A stretch of DNA of 64,000 bases from Paracoccus aestuarii (GTDB taxonomy: Bacteria > Pseudomonadota > Alphaproteobacteria > Rhodobacterales > Rhodobacteraceae). The notes beneath the pieces are model-generated. The model was not told the origin of the DNA. It was given only the letters and a program-made list of their open reading frames with translations, and did not search any database. Positions 1 through 9,074 of the stretch are shown piece by piece. Numbering within the stretch: position 1 is the stretch's first letter; the number at the start of each line of letters is the position of its first letter. The position numbers were made by a program, and so were the translations under genes. Location of the stretch: contig NZ_CP067169.1 in NCBI RefSeq assembly GCF_028553885.1, positions 1,135,501-1,199,500 of the forward strand. Reading direction: 5' to 3'.

Positions 1-551
1 CTGCTTCGTGGCGGGCATTGCCGCACGGTGCCAGGGCCAGGTCCTCTGGTGCGTCAGCCGGGCGGATCTCTTCGCGCCGGGCCTCGCACAGATGCCTGCC
101 GCCCGGGCGGGTCATCCATGTCGAGGCGGGCGACGATGTCTCGGTCCTGGCCGCGATGGAGGAAGGGCTGCGCCATGGCGGCCTCGGCGCGGTGGTGGGC
201 GATGTGGCGCGGCTGTCGATGACCGCCTCGCGCCGCCTGCACCTGGCGGCCAAGGGCACGGGCACGATCGGCATCGCGCTCAGACGCTGGCGCAGGCAGG
301 CCGATGCCAGCGATTTCGGACAGCCGACGGCGGCCATGACGCGCTGGCGGGTCTCGGAACTGCCCTCGGCGCCGCTGCCCGTGCCGGGGATCGGCCGGGC
401 GCGCTGGCTGGTGGAGCTGATCCGGGCGCGGGCGGGCGAATCCTTCGATCTGGAACTGGAGGCATGCGATGGCACGGGTCATCTCGGTCTTCCTGCCGCT
501 CTGGCCGATCGACCGGCGACAGCGGCAGGCGGGCACCGCGCCTTCGGCTGA
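1..551 (+). pseudogene. imuA: ImuA (SOS mutagenesis accessory protein), 5'-partial and frameshifted
   Basis: ImuA is a RecA-related accessory protein that works with ImuB and DnaE2 in damage-induced mutagenesis. ImuA-like sequence runs in frame 2 from the window start (residues VLWCVSRADLFAPGLAQ). It continues in frame 3 from about position 96 (LPPGRVIHVEAGDD, then RLSMTASRRLHLAAK and ALRRWRRQ) to a stop at 549-551. Between the cag codon at 89-91 and the ctg codon at 96-98 there are four bases where the family spacing suggests six, so about two bases are missing. The 5' part lies outside the window. The 3' end overlaps imuB by 83 bp, as is common in these cassettes. A sequencing error would explain the shift equally well; if it is real, the mutasome should be impaired. 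Confidence 0.72.
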
Positions 552-2001
552 GGGGCCGCTGATCATCGCGGGCCGGGCGGGCAGCAGGCGGGTCGTCACC
601 GCCGCCTGTCCCGCCGCGCAGGATCTTGGCCTGCGCCCCGGCATGGCCGTCGCACGCGCCCAGGCGCTGGTGCCGGATCTGCGGATCGAACCCGATGACG
701 GGGCGGCGGATGCCCGGGCGCTCGAGCGGCTGGCGCTCTGGCTCCTGCAGCGGGTCGCGCCCATCGTCGCGGTCGATCCGCCGGACGGGATCGTCATCGA
801 CTCGACCGGCGCCGATCATCTCCATGGCGGCGAGGCCCCGATGCTCGAGGCGCTGGCAGGCAAGCTGGCCCTGTCGGGGATCACTGCGCGGCTGGCCATC
901 GCCGACAGCTGGGGCGCAGCCCATGCGCTGGCACGATGGGGGGCCGGGACCGTCACCATCGTCCCGCCCGGCGGCGCGGACGCGGCTCTGGCACCTTTGC
1001 CCCTTGAGGCATTGCGCCTGCCCGCCGCCATGGCGGCCGGTCTGCGGGTCCTGGGCTTTGCGAGCATCGGTGACCTGATGGACCAACCGCGCGCGCCCCT
1101 GACGCGGCGCTTCGGCGATCTGCTCTGCCGCAGGCTCGACCAGGCGCGCGGGTATGTCCGCAAGCCCATCGCGCCCCTGCGCCCAGAAGGCCTGATCGAG
1201 ATCCGCCGCGGCTTCGCCGAACCCATCGCCGCGCCCGAGACCATCGCCCGCAATATCGGCAAGCTGGTGGTCCGGCTCTGCGGCGCGCTGGCCGCCAAGG
1301 GTCTGGGAGCGCGGCGGCTGGACCTGCTCTGCTCGCGCATCGACAACCGAACCGAGACGCTGCGCGTGGGTCTGGCCGTCCCGCAGCGCGACCCGGCGCG
1401 GCTGACGCGGCTTCTCTGCGACCGGATCGTCACGCTCGATCCCGGCCTCGGGATCGAGATCATGACCCTGACCGCCACCATCGCCGAGCCCCTGTCGCCC
1501 CGCCAGGCCAGCACGCTGCTGAACGAGGGCGCGCCGGACCTGTCGGGCCTGATCGACACGCTGTCGAACCGGCTGGGGCCGCGCGCGGTCTTCCGCTTCG
1601 CGCCCGTGGCCAGCGAGGTGCCCGAGCGCGCGACGATCCGCATCCCGCCCCTTGCGGAGCCCACGCCCGTCGCGCCCGATCTCGGGGCCTGGCCCAATCA
1701 CTGGCCGCGTCCCGCCCGCCTGCTGCCCCGGCCCGAGCCGATCGAGACGATGGCGCTGCTGCCTGACCATCCGCCCCGCTGGATCCTCTGGCGCGGCATC
1801 CGCCGCCATGTGCAATGCGCCGACGGGCCCGAGCGCATCTTCGGCGAATGGTGGAAGCGCGAAGCCGAGGCCCAGGCCGTGCGCGACTATTTCCGCATCG
1901 AGGACGAGACCGGCGCGCGCTACTGGATCTTCCGCCAGGGCGATGGCGAGGACAGTGCCACCGGATCCCATCGCTGGTTCCTGCACGGGGTCTTCGGATG
2001 A
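469..2001 (+). CDS. imuB: ImuB, catalytically degenerate Y-family polymerase-like protein
   Basis: The 510-residue product is of usual length for ImuB. ImuB is the Y-family homologue that links DnaE2 to the beta clamp and to ImuA during error-prone lesion bypass. The N-terminus ([13 protein letters not shown]) aligns with the Y-family palm, but the catalytic acidic residue expected there is absent, as in other ImuB proteins. Later segments ([44 protein letters not shown]) follow the palm and helix-hairpin-helix order. The start at 469 lies inside the end of imuA. The stop overlaps the dnaE2 start (atga at 1998-2001), so the two genes are translationally coupled. A LexA operator would be expected upstream of imuA, outside this window. 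Confidence 0.93.
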   Translation: MARVISVFLPLWPIDRRQRQAGTAPSAEGPLIIAGRAGSRRVVTAACPAAQDLGLRPGMAVARAQALVPDLRIEPDDGAADARALERLALWLLQRVAPIVAVDPPDGIVIDSTGADHLHGGEAPMLEALAGKLALSGITARLAIADSWGAAHALARWGAGTVTIVPPGGADAALAPLPLEALRLPAAMAAGLRVLGFASIGDLMDQPRAPLTRRFGDLLCRRLDQARGYVRKPIAPLRPEGLIEIRRGFAEPIAAPETIARNIGKLVVRLCGALAAKGLGARRLDLLCSRIDNRTETLRVGLAVPQRDPARLTRLLCDRIVTLDPGLGIEIMTLTATIAEPLSPRQASTLLNEGAPDLSGLIDTLSNRLGPRAVFRFAPVASEVPERATIRIPPLAEPTPVAPDLGAWPNHWPRPARLLPRPEPIETMALLPDHPPRWILWRGIRRHVQCADGPERIFGEWWKREAEAQAVRDYFRIEDETGARYWIFRQGDGEDSATGSHRWFLHGVFG

Positions 2002-5000
2002 CGGCGCCCGGCTACATCGAATTGCAGGTGACGACGCAGTTTTCCTTCCTGCGCGGTGCGTCCTCGGCCGAGGAGCTCTTCGCCACCGCCGCCCTGATGG
2101 GGATGAAGGCCCTGGCCGTCACCGACCGCAACTCCCTGGCGGGGATCGTCCGCGCCCATCTGGCGGCCAAGGAGACTGGCGTCCGGCTGATCGTCGGCTG
2201 CCGCCTGGACCTGACCTGCGGCATGGCCCTGCTGGTCTATCCGACCGACCGGGCGGCCTATTCGCGCCTCTGTCGTCTCCTGTCGGTCGGCAAGGGGCGG
2301 GCCGGCAAGGGCAAGTGCCATCTGGAATGGCCCGACGTCGCTGCCGCCTGCGAGGGCATGATCGGCATCCTGATCCCCGACCGGGCGGATGATCTCTGCG
2401 CGCTGCAGCTGCGCCGGATGCGCGAGGCCTTCGGTGACCGCGCCCATCTGGCGCTGACCCTGCGGCGGCGCCCGAACGACCAGCTGCGGCTCCATGAGCT
2501 GTCCAATCTCGCCGCCCGGATGCGCGTGGCGACGGTGGTCACCAACGATGTGCTGTTCCATGAGCCGGGCCGTCGCATCCTGCAGGATGTGGTCACCGCG
2601 ATCCGTCACAGCACCACCGTCGATGCCCTGGGCTTTCGCCGCGAGCGTCACGCCGACCGCTATCTGAAGACGCCCGCCGAGATGCACCGGCTGTTCACCC
2701 GCTATCCGGAGGCCCTGATCCGCACGGCCCGGATCGCGGACGCCTGCCGCTTCTCGCTGGACGAGCTGGAATACCAGTATCCCGAGGAGCGCGACGATCC
2801 CGCCGTGACCGCCCAGGCCATGCTGGAGCGGCTGACCTGGGAGGGCGCGGCCGAACGCTACCCCGAAGGCGTCCCGCCCGAGGTCACCGCCAGCCTGCGC
2901 CACGAGCTGCGCCTGATCGAGCGGCTGGATTACGCGCCCTACTTCCTGACGGTCCACAGCATCGTCCGCTTCGCCCGCTCGCGCGGCATCCTGTGCCAGG
3001 GGCGCGGATCGGCGGCGAACTCGGCCGTCTGCTTCGTGCTCGGCATCACCTCCATCGATCCCGGCCGCAACGATCTCCTGTTCGAGCGCTTCGTCAGCGA
3101 GGAGCGCCGCGAGCCGCCCGATATCGACGTGGATTTCGAGCATGAGCGCCGCGAGGAGGTGATCCAGTGGATCTACCGCACCTATGGCCGCGACCGCGCC
3201 GCGCTGACCGCCGTGGTGACCCGCTATCGCTCCAAGGGCGCGCTGCGCGATGTCGGCAAGGCGCTCGGCCTGCCCGAGGACCTGATCCGCACGCTCTCAA
3301 GCCAGATCTGGGCCTGGTCCGAGGAGGGGATCACCGATGACGACCTGCGCGCGCTGAACCTCAACCCCGCCGACCGCCGCCTGCGCCTGACGCTGGAACT
3401 GGCAGCCCAGCTGCGCGGCACGCCGCGGCATCTCAGCCAGCATCCCGGCGGCTTCGTGCTGACCCATGACCGGCTGGACGATCTCGTGCCCATCGAGCCC
3501 GCCGCCATGGAGGATCGCCAGGTCATCGAATGGGACAAGGACGACATCGAGGCGCTGCGCTTCATGAAGGTCGACGTGCTGGCCCTTGGGATGCTGACCT
3601 GCATGTCCAAGGGACTGCAGCTTCTGGCCGATCACAAGGGCATCCGCCATGATCTGGCCTCGATCCCCGCCGAGGATCCGCGCACCTATGCGATGATCCG
3701 CAAGGCCGACACGCTCGGCACGTTCCAGATCGAGAGCCGGGCGCAGATGTCGATGCTGCCGCGTCTGAGGCCGCGCACCTTCTACGATCTGGTCGTGCAG
3801 GTGGCGATCGTGCGGCCCGGCCCGATCCAAGGCGACATGGTCCATCCCTATCTGCGCAGGCGCGCGGGACAGGAGGCCGTCTCCTTCCCGACGCCCGAGC
3901 TGGAGAAGGTGCTGGGCAAGACGCTCGGCGTGCCGCTCTTCCAGGAGCAGGCGATGCGGGTCGCCATCGAATGCGCGGGCTTCACGCCGGGCGAGGCTGA
4001 TATGCTCCGCAAATCCATGGCCACCTTCAAGTTCACCGGCGGCGTGTCGAAGTTCCGCGACAAGCTGATCGAGGGGATGGCGGCGCGCGGCTACGACCGC
4101 GACTTCGCCGAGCGCACCTTCCGCCAACTGGAGGGCTTCGGCAGCTACGGCTTTCCCGAAAGCCATGCGGCCAGCTTTGCGCTGATCTCCTATGCCTCCT
4201 CCTGGCTCAAGTGCTGGCATCCGGACGTGTTCTGCACGGCGCTCCTGAACAGCCAGCCGATGGGCTTCTACGCGCCCGCCCAGATCGTGCGCGACGCGCG
4301 CGATCACGGGGTCGAGGTCCGCCCGGTCTGCATCAACGCTTCCCATTGGGACTGCACGCTGGAGCCGCTTGGCGACGGCCGGCGCTTCGCCGTCCGGCTG
4401 GGGCTGCGGATGGTCAAGGGCCTCGCCAACGCCCATGCGGCGGCGATCGTGCTGACCCGCGCCGACGAGCCCTTCGCCTCGGTCGAGGATCTGCGCCGCC
4501 GCGCGCCGGTGCCGGTGGCGGCACTGACCCGCATCGCCGAGGCGGACGGCTTCCGCACCGCTCTGGGCCTCGCCCGCCGCGAGGCACTCTGGCAGCTGAA
4601 GGCCCTGCGCGACGGTGACCTGCCCCTCTTCGCCGCGACGCCGGCCGGCGATGCCGAGCCCCCCGTGACCCTGCGCCCGATGGCTGCAGGCCGCGAGGTG
4701 GTCGAGGATTACGGCCATACCGGCCTGTCGCTGCGCCGCCATCCGGTGGCCTTCCTGCGCGAGGACCTGACCCGCCGCCGGATGATCCCCTGCGCGGAAG
4801 CGATGGCCTCCCGCAACCGTCGCCGCTGCGAGGTGGCGGGCATCGTGCTGGTCCGCCAGCGCCCCGGCTCGGCCAAGGGCGTGATGTTCATCACGCTGGA
4901 GGACGAGACCGGCATCGCCAACCTGGTCGTCTGGCCCAAGGTCTTTGAGGCCAACCGCCGCGCCATCCTAGGCGCCGGCATGATCTCCGTCGCGGGCCAT

Positions 5001-5240
5001 ATCCAGCGCGAGGGCGAGGTCGTCCACCTCGTCGTCCAGCGCATCACCGACCTCTCAGCCGACCTCGCCAGCATCGGACAGCGCGGCGGGCCCTTCCCCC
5101 TGACCCATGGCCGCGGCGACGAGTTCAGGGCGAGCAGCGGGAGCCTGACAGGCAACACTGGAACGCCGACGCCGCGCGACATCTATATCCCGGATCTGCA
5201 TATCAATACCGTCAGGGTGAAGGCGAAGGATTTCAGGTAG
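1998..5240 (+). CDS. dnaE2: Error-prone DNA polymerase III alpha subunit DnaE2 (ImuC)
   Basis: This 1080-residue C-family DNA polymerase performs error-prone translesion synthesis together with ImuA and ImuB. The N-terminal PHP region begins at about residue 5 ([14 protein letters not shown], the usual DnaE2 form). The palm contains [16 protein letters not shown] near residue 372, with the catalytic aspartates of [23 protein letters not shown] near residue 605 is the typical finger and palm signature. A C-terminal OB-fold segment is present ([17 protein letters not shown], about residue 950). The start is the ATG that overlaps the imuB stop; longer in-frame upstream starts would lie within imuB. 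The reading frame is intact over the full family length, so the polymerase itself looks functional even though imuA appears broken. Confidence 0.96.
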   Translation: MTAPGYIELQVTTQFSFLRGASSAEELFATAALMGMKALAVTDRNSLAGIVRAHLAAKETGVRLIVGCRLDLTCGMALLVYPTDRAAYSRLCRLLSVGKGRAGKGKCHLEWPDVAAACEGMIGILIPDRADDLCALQLRRMREAFGDRAHLALTLRRRPNDQLRLHELSNLAARMRVATVVTNDVLFHEPGRRILQDVVTAIRHSTTVDALGFRRERHADRYLKTPAEMHRLFTRYPEALIRTARIADACRFSLDELEYQYPEERDDPAVTAQAMLERLTWEGAAERYPEGVPPEVTASLRHELRLIERLDYAPYFLTVHSIVRFARSRGILCQGRGSAANSAVCFVLGITSIDPGRNDLLFERFVSEERREPPDIDVDFEHERREEVIQWIYRTYGRDRAALTAVVTRYRSKGALRDVGKALGLPEDLIRTLSSQIWAWSEEGITDDDLRALNLNPADRRLRLTLELAAQLRGTPRHLSQHPGGFVLTHDRLDDLVPIEPAAMEDRQVIEWDKDDIEALRFMKVDVLALGMLTCMSKGLQLLADHKGIRHDLASIPAEDPRTYAMIRKADTLGTFQIESRAQMSMLPRLRPRTFYDLVVQVAIVRPGPIQGDMVHPYLRRRAGQEAVSFPTPELEKVLGKTLGVPLFQEQAMRVAIECAGFTPGEADMLRKSMATFKFTGGVSKFRDKLIEGMAARGYDRDFAERTFRQLEGFGSYGFPESHAASFALISYASSWLKCWHPDVFCTALLNSQPMGFYAPAQIVRDARDHGVEVRPVCINASHWDCTLEPLGDGRRFAVRLGLRMVKGLANAHAAAIVLTRADEPFASVEDLRRRAPVPVAALTRIAEADGFRTALGLARREALWQLKALRDGDLPLFAATPAGDAEPPVTLRPMAAGREVVEDYGHTGLSLRRHPVAFLREDLTRRRMIPCAEAMASRNRRRCEVAGIVLVRQRPGSAKGVMFITLEDETGIANLVVWPKVFEANRRAILGAGMISVAGHIQREGEVVHLVVQRITDLSADLASIGQRGGPFPLTHGRGDEFRASSGSLTGNTGTPTPRDIYIPDLHINTVRVKAKDFR

Positions 5241-5577
5241 GGGCGTTGTGCAGCAAAGAGGGTGATCTTGGCCACGGGGAGGCAGCAAAGGGCGGTGAGC
5301 GGCCTGACGGCGGTGCGGCGTATCAAGGGTGTCAGGACGCAGGAGCGGACGTTCGGCACCGCCGCAGCACGACCGGCGCCAAGTCAGTCACGAAGGGAGG
5401 GAAGCAGCCCTTCGGCGGTGCGGAGAACGAGCAGCCTCAGAACGAAGAAGCGGCCACTCACCCTCAGCGTAGCGGCGAAGGCGCCTGTGTGGACGCAAAA
5501 GGCAATCGCAGCCCTACAACAGTGCTGAAGGAGAATCGCTGTTGTCCGGTAAAGCGAGCGCCTGCAGACTGCGTCTA
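5241..5577. other. Intergenic stretch, no gene recognised
   Basis: These 337 bases separate dnaE2 from the first IS5-family element. Short open frames occur in several phases, but none shows a recognisable domain, a convincing ribosome binding site or protein-like composition. The TA at 5576-5577 is the presumed target of the adjoining insertion. Confidence 0.5.
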
Positions 5578-5591
5578 GGGTGTGTTGACGT

Positions 5592-5963
5592 TCACCGGAG
5601 TCGGATGACGGTTGCGGCGAGAGCAATGAAGGCGCTGAAACTTTCATCAGTCTTGCAGCAGCGCATGGCGATGCCTCTGTATTCCTTGAGCCTGCCGAAG
5701 AGGTTCTCGATCAGGTGCCGCCACTTGTAGGTTTCGCGGTCGAATTCGGCGGGGAAGCGGCGGTTGGACTTTGGCGGAATGACCGGCTCGATCCCTGCAC
5801 CGGTTAGCGCCTCGCGCAGCCAATCGGCATCGAACGCCCGGTCGGCAAGAAGTTGGCCACACGTCAGGCCATCGATCAGCGCCCCTGTGCCGCGCAGATC
5901 ATGGGCCTGTCCCGGCAGCAGCCGAAAGTCGGTCAGGTTGCCGACCGCATCGGCCAAAGCCAT
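5592..5963 (-). CDS. IS5-family transposase, second frame (orfB)
   Basis: This frame encodes the C-terminal catalytic half of the transposase. LLADRAFDADWLREAL holds the second catalytic aspartate. The YKWRHLIENLFGRLKEYRGIA block holds the Y-2-R-3-E signature with the catalytic glutamate, and CCKTDESFSAFIALAA is the usual tail. The nominal ATG at 5963 lies 12 bases beyond the orfA stop, so translation probably comes by frameshift from orfA. All three catalytic positions are present across the two frames, so the element could still be active. Confidence 0.83.
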   Translation of the reverse strand: MALADAVGNLTDFRLLPGQAHDLRGTGALIDGLTCGQLLADRAFDADWLREALTGAGIEPVIPPKSNRRFPAEFDRETYKWRHLIENLFGRLKEYRGIAMRCCKTDESFSAFIALAATVIRLR

Positions 5964-5974
5964 GATCTTGGTTG

Positions 5975-6343
5975 TTATCCCTCCGCGAGAGCGCCCGATG
6001 GCCTGGCTTTGCGTCCCCCTTCTGCGCCCTGTCCATGGCGGTGAACCTTGACGATGCTGCCGTCGATCATGGCGTATTCAAAATCGGCATCTTCAGCCAA
6101 GGCTCGGAACATACGGTAGAACGCATCGGCCTTTACCCATCGCCGGAACCGCTTGAACACCGAGTTCCACTTACCGAAATCCGCCGGCAAGTCGCGCCAT
6201 GGACAACCGGTCCGGACTATCCAGAGAACCGCCTCAACAAAAAGCCGAGGGTCGGGGCCGGTGCGGCCAGGGTCACATTCCCGGCCAAGGCAATGTGGAG
6301 CGATAAGTGCCCATTGTGTGTCGGTCAACGTCGTGCGGATCAA
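5975..6343 (-). CDS. IS5-family transposase, first frame (orfA)
   Basis: This 122-residue frame carries the N-terminal half of an IS427-type DDE transposase: LTDTQWALIAPHCLG, VLWIVRTGCPWRDLP, FGKWNSVFKRFRRW and the first catalytic aspartate in YAMIDGSIVKVHRHGQGA. The frame loses family likeness after GGRKARPSG, where the second frame takes over. In this IS group the full enzyme is usually made by programmed frameshifting, so the split does not by itself show inactivation. The start is the ATG at 6343, about 70 bases inside the right terminal repeat. Confidence 0.85.
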   Translation of the reverse strand: MIRTTLTDTQWALIAPHCLGRECDPGRTGPDPRLFVEAVLWIVRTGCPWRDLPADFGKWNSVFKRFRRWVKADAFYRMFRALAEDADFEYAMIDGSIVKVHRHGQGAEGGRKARPSGALAEG

Positions 6344-6418
6344 GGTTGCCTCCCATTTGGCAGCCTTGAATCAGCCAGAGATCAGTTTGGAAATCCTCAA
6401 ACGTCAACACGCCCTAGG

Positions 6419-6778
6419 TCATGTTGACAAATGGCGGAGCCAGAGCCTGATGCAGGCGACGTCGACGAAGCCGAGGAAGCTTTCGGCGGTTTTGTCGTAG
6501 CGGGTTGCCAGGCGGCGGCTGTTTTTCAGCTTGTTGAAGCAGCGCTCGACCATGTTGCGCAGGGTATAGATGGTCATGTCGACAGCCTTGCGCACCCTTC
6601 GGTTCTTTCGCATCGGTATCATGGGCAGGGCGTTGCGGCTCTCGATGTCTTCCCGAATTTTATCAGAGTCATAGCCCCTGTCGGCGACCAGAACGGCGGG
6701 CTGTGGAAGATTGTCGGCCATCACCAGATCGTAGCCGGTGTAATCGGACTCTTGCCCCGGCGTGATCTCGGTCCTCAT
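6419..6778 (-). CDS. IS5-family transposase, second frame (orfB), copy B
   Basis: This is the C-terminal catalytic half. VLVADRGYDSDKIREDIE holds the second aspartate, and TLRNMVERCFNKLKNSRRLA holds the Y/R/E-type block with the catalytic glutamate in NMVERCF. RYDKTAESFLGFVDVA is the usual C-terminus. The stop codon lies inside the left terminal inverted repeat. The catalytic residues are present across the two frames, so activity is plausible. Confidence 0.83.
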   Translation of the reverse strand: MRTEITPGQESDYTGYDLVMADNLPQPAVLVADRGYDSDKIREDIESRNALPMIPMRKNRRVRKAVDMTIYTLRNMVERCFNKLKNSRRLATRYDKTAESFLGFVDVACIRLWLRHLST

Positions 6779-7200
6779 CGGGAGGCCTGCGCCGTTGACC
6801 CTGAGATGGATCTTGGTCGAGAACCCACCTCTCGAACGGCCAAGAGCCTCTTTCGGAGTCCCCCTTTTGCGCCCGCCGCATGATGGTGCGCGCGGATCAC
6901 AGTGCTATCAACCATCTGGAGCTTGTCTGGCGCGATCTCAGCGTGGTTCAGCGCATCCAGGATATCCTCCCACAGTCCCGCCAAAGTCCAGCGGCGGAAC
7001 TGACGGTAGACCGAGGACCACTTGCCAAACTCTTCGGGCAGATCACGCCATGGCGCACCAGTCCTTGCGATCCAGAAAATTCCATCGAGAACAAGACGAT
7101 GGTTCGCGGGTTTCCGCCCGTTAGCGTGCCGGACGGCACGAATGAAGCCTTCGAAGAAGGTCCACTCATCGTCGGATATCAGGTTGCGTGCCAAGTTCAT
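6775..7200 (-). CDS. IS5-family transposase, first frame (orfA), copy B
   Basis: This is the N-terminal half of the transposase: LISDDEWTFFEGFIRAV, GIFWIARTGAPWRDLP, FGKWSSVYRQFRRW and the first catalytic aspartate in LQMVDSTVIRAHHHAAGAK. After GGLRKRLLAVREVG the frame diverges into non-conserved sequence (RPRSISGS) while the other phase picks up the family sequence. The two frames overlap by four bases (6775-6778), which fits frameshift expression of one fused enzyme. Confidence 0.85.
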   Translation of the reverse strand: MNLARNLISDDEWTFFEGFIRAVRHANGRKPANHRLVLDGIFWIARTGAPWRDLPEEFGKWSSVYRQFRRWTLAGLWEDILDALNHAEIAPDKLQMVDSTVIRAHHHAAGAKGGLRKRLLAVREVGSRPRSISGSTAQASR

Positions 7201-7337
7201 CTCCCACGTAGAGATGAGCTTGAATCATACGACGACTGCCAGAGGAATCCCTTTTGTCAACACGACCTAGTAGGAAAATAGACAGCATCCGGTCTAGACC
7301 GAAAGTCGCATACCCGCCGTTCACGCGGAGCTAACAA

Positions 7338-7383
7338 GGGAGCCTGCTAAGTATCGAGCAGGCAAAGGCCCCTCGGCTCCCTA
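7338..7383. other. Two overlapping hairpins upstream of the ATPase-HNH pair
   Basis: An outer inverted repeat (agggagcc at 7338-7345, ggctccct at 7376-7383) and an inner one (gcctgct at 7343-7349, agcaggc at 7358-7364) share the bases gcc. The two stems cannot both form fully. They lie 120 bases before the ATPase gene. No U-tract follows, so this is not a simple terminator. A role in leader RNA folding is possible but unproven. Confidence 0.4.
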
Positions 7384-7505
7384 AAACGGCCCAGTTTCGT
7401 ATCATTCCGATCGCCACGGAAAACCATCTCGATGAGCATAGGCACTTGACAGCCTTACTAGAACTGCCAACTTGATCAAAATTTCTATTGGCGGCGGGCA
7501 GTTAC

Positions 7506-9071
7506 GTGAGAATCTACGTCCATCACAGAAACGATGACATTGATGAAACGGCCGACGTCCTCCTAGAAAAGGATAGCTGGGACGACTACGGCTTCGAAAC
7601 AAAATTCCGAGTCTGGATTAGAACTGGTAAAGAATTTGATAGGATTGGCTCGATAAAGATCGGCCACGTTGGTCAGAAGGAAAAGCCAGACGCATCCGCC
7701 AAGACTGTATTCCCCAAGGGAATACTGGGCGAACTTCCTGACGGCTACTTTTCTATAGGGCAGTCTGAAAATTTTTATGACTCCCTGCAAGAGGTCGGCA
7801 CTGACTTCGCTAAGGAACTTCTGGATTTTCTGCACGACCTCGCTGCTCAGGAGTTCATACCTCAGCAAATCTTAGATGAGGATGTTTACAAATACTCACT
7901 GATGCGGAATCTTAGCGACTCCGACGTTATCCAGTTTAAGAGGCTTGCAAGGGGCGATACTAGAAAAATTGCTTACAGCTTTAGTTATACGTGTAACATA
8001 GGGAAAGATGGCCCGTCACTTTCGTTCGAAGTAATGCCTACTTCACCCATCCCAACAAATCTGCACGCGATCATTGGATCAAATGGCGTTGGAAAAACTA
8101 CCTTGTTCAAAGATCTTGTCCAAGTAATAGGGTTTAACGAGCGGGGCGGACCATCAGTCATCGACTTCACATCGGAAGATGTAGCCACCTCAGACCAGTC
8201 ATCGTTTAAGAAGATTGTCTTCGTCAGTTTTAGTGTTTTTGACCAAGAGCAGATCGCAAAGCAGATCCTAGGCGCAGCGCGCCTGAAGGCTGAGTTCATT
8301 GGGCTTCTAAAGATCGTCGATGTAGATCAAGAGGCCGATCGCGACGAAGATATTCTGTTCGAGGCTAACGACGCACCCACTCCCGAGACAGAGCAGCTTG
8401 TTCTCATGTCGCGTGATGCGCTCTTTGAGACGCTCCTTGAAAGCGCCAAGAACTGCATGCAAGGCGGGAACAAGAAACGATGGTTTTCATCCCTTGATGC
8501 GCTCGGCATTGACCCACTTTTTGAAGACTTACATCTCCGTGGACTAGAGAACTCCGAGAACTTTGAGATTGATCTGCGCGTTATTTTTGACAGATGCAGC
8601 TCCGGGCACGCCATATCGCTACTTGCGGTAACGCGACTAGTGGAGCTGGTTGAAGAGCGAACTCTCGTTCTGTTCGATGAACCCGAATCTCACCTCCATC
8701 CCCCCCTGCTCTCTGCGCTCCTAAGCGTTGTGAACTCGGTCGTTACCGAACGAAACGCTATAGCAATTGTCGCCACCCATTCGCCTGTTGTCCTTCAGGA
8801 AGTTCCAAAAATGTGCGTGTGGTTGCTTACTCGCTCAGGAGACGAGATGGAAGCATTCAGGCCTACGCTCGAGACGCTCGGAGAAAATGTGGGCGTTCTT
8901 ACGCGTGAAATATTCGAGTTGCAGATGAGAAAAACTGGGTTTAATCGCATCATTCATCGCCTTGTTAATGATGGTTTAGATGCAAAAGCGGTGATTGCCC
9001 AATTCAATGGTAGCCTAGGTAGCGAGGGGAGATCTCTGGTGCATAGCCTGATTAAAAATCGGGACCGCTGA
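7506..9071 (+). CDS. ABC/SMC-type ATPase of a putative two-gene anti-phage system (Septu-like)
   Basis: The roughly 521-residue product has a complete ABC/SMC-like nucleotide-binding core. Walker A is GSNGVGKTT near residue 191, an ABC signature-like CSSGHA lies near 364, Walker B is LVLFDEPESHLHP near 388, and the switch histidine is in ATHSP near 423. Some 190 residues precede Walker A (RIYVHHRNDDIDETADVL onward); I do not recognise this part, and classical PtuA proteins do not have it. There are no obvious membrane segments. Four bases separate the gene from the HNH nuclease gene, so they form an operon. I chose the GTG at 7506 because gcggcggg precedes it; a TTG at 7488 is also possible. 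GC is far lower than in the flanks and IS elements lie on both sides, suggesting horizontal transfer. Confidence 0.8.
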   Translation: MRIYVHHRNDDIDETADVLLEKDSWDDYGFETKFRVWIRTGKEFDRIGSIKIGHVGQKEKPDASAKTVFPKGILGELPDGYFSIGQSENFYDSLQEVGTDFAKELLDFLHDLAAQEFIPQQILDEDVYKYSLMRNLSDSDVIQFKRLARGDTRKIAYSFSYTCNIGKDGPSLSFEVMPTSPIPTNLHAIIGSNGVGKTTLFKDLVQVIGFNERGGPSVIDFTSEDVATSDQSSFKKIVFVSFSVFDQEQIAKQILGAARLKAEFIGLLKIVDVDQEADRDEDILFEANDAPTPETEQLVLMSRDALFETLLESAKNCMQGGNKKRWFSSLDALGIDPLFEDLHLRGLENSENFEIDLRVIFDRCSSGHAISLLAVTRLVELVEERTLVLFDEPESHLHPPLLSALLSVVNSVVTERNAIAIVATHSPVVLQEVPKMCVWLLTRSGDEMEAFRPTLETLGENVGVLTREIFELQMRKTGFNRIIHRLVNDGLDAKAVIAQFNGSLGSEGRSLVHSLIKNRDR

Positions 9072-9074
9072 CTT

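Larger units (their letters stand above)
5578..6414 (-). mobile_element. IS5-family (IS427-type) insertion sequence, copy A
   Basis: The 837-bp element has matching ends: ggg-tgtgttgacgtt at the left (5578) and the complement of gggcgtgttgacgtt at the right (ending 6414). TA dinucleotides flank it (5576-5577 and 6415-6416), as expected for IS427-group insertions. It carries two overlapping-phase transposase frames on the minus strand. Its right TA is shared with the next element. Confidence 0.85.
6417..7267 (-). mobile_element. IS5-family insertion sequence, copy B, abutting copy A
   Basis: The 851-bp element has ends ggtcatgttgacaaa (6417) and the complement of ggtcgtgttgacaaa (ending 7267). 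TA dinucleotides flank it at 6415-6416 and 7268-7269. It lies directly beside copy A, so one TA serves as target for both. Its protein differs clearly from copy A, so it is a different IS of the same group. Confidence 0.85.

Noticed and set aside
7446..7474. Sigma-70 promoter ttgaca with a -10 box before the ATPase gene
   Set aside because: A ttgaca is present at 7446-7451 but the hexamer 17 bases later (aacttg) is a poor -10, so I do not list it.
7271..7505. Retron-type non-coding RNA before the ATPase-HNH pair
   Set aside because: Some retrons use PtuA/PtuB-like effectors, but there is no reverse transcriptase gene nearby and the folded leader is too short for a typical msr-msd.
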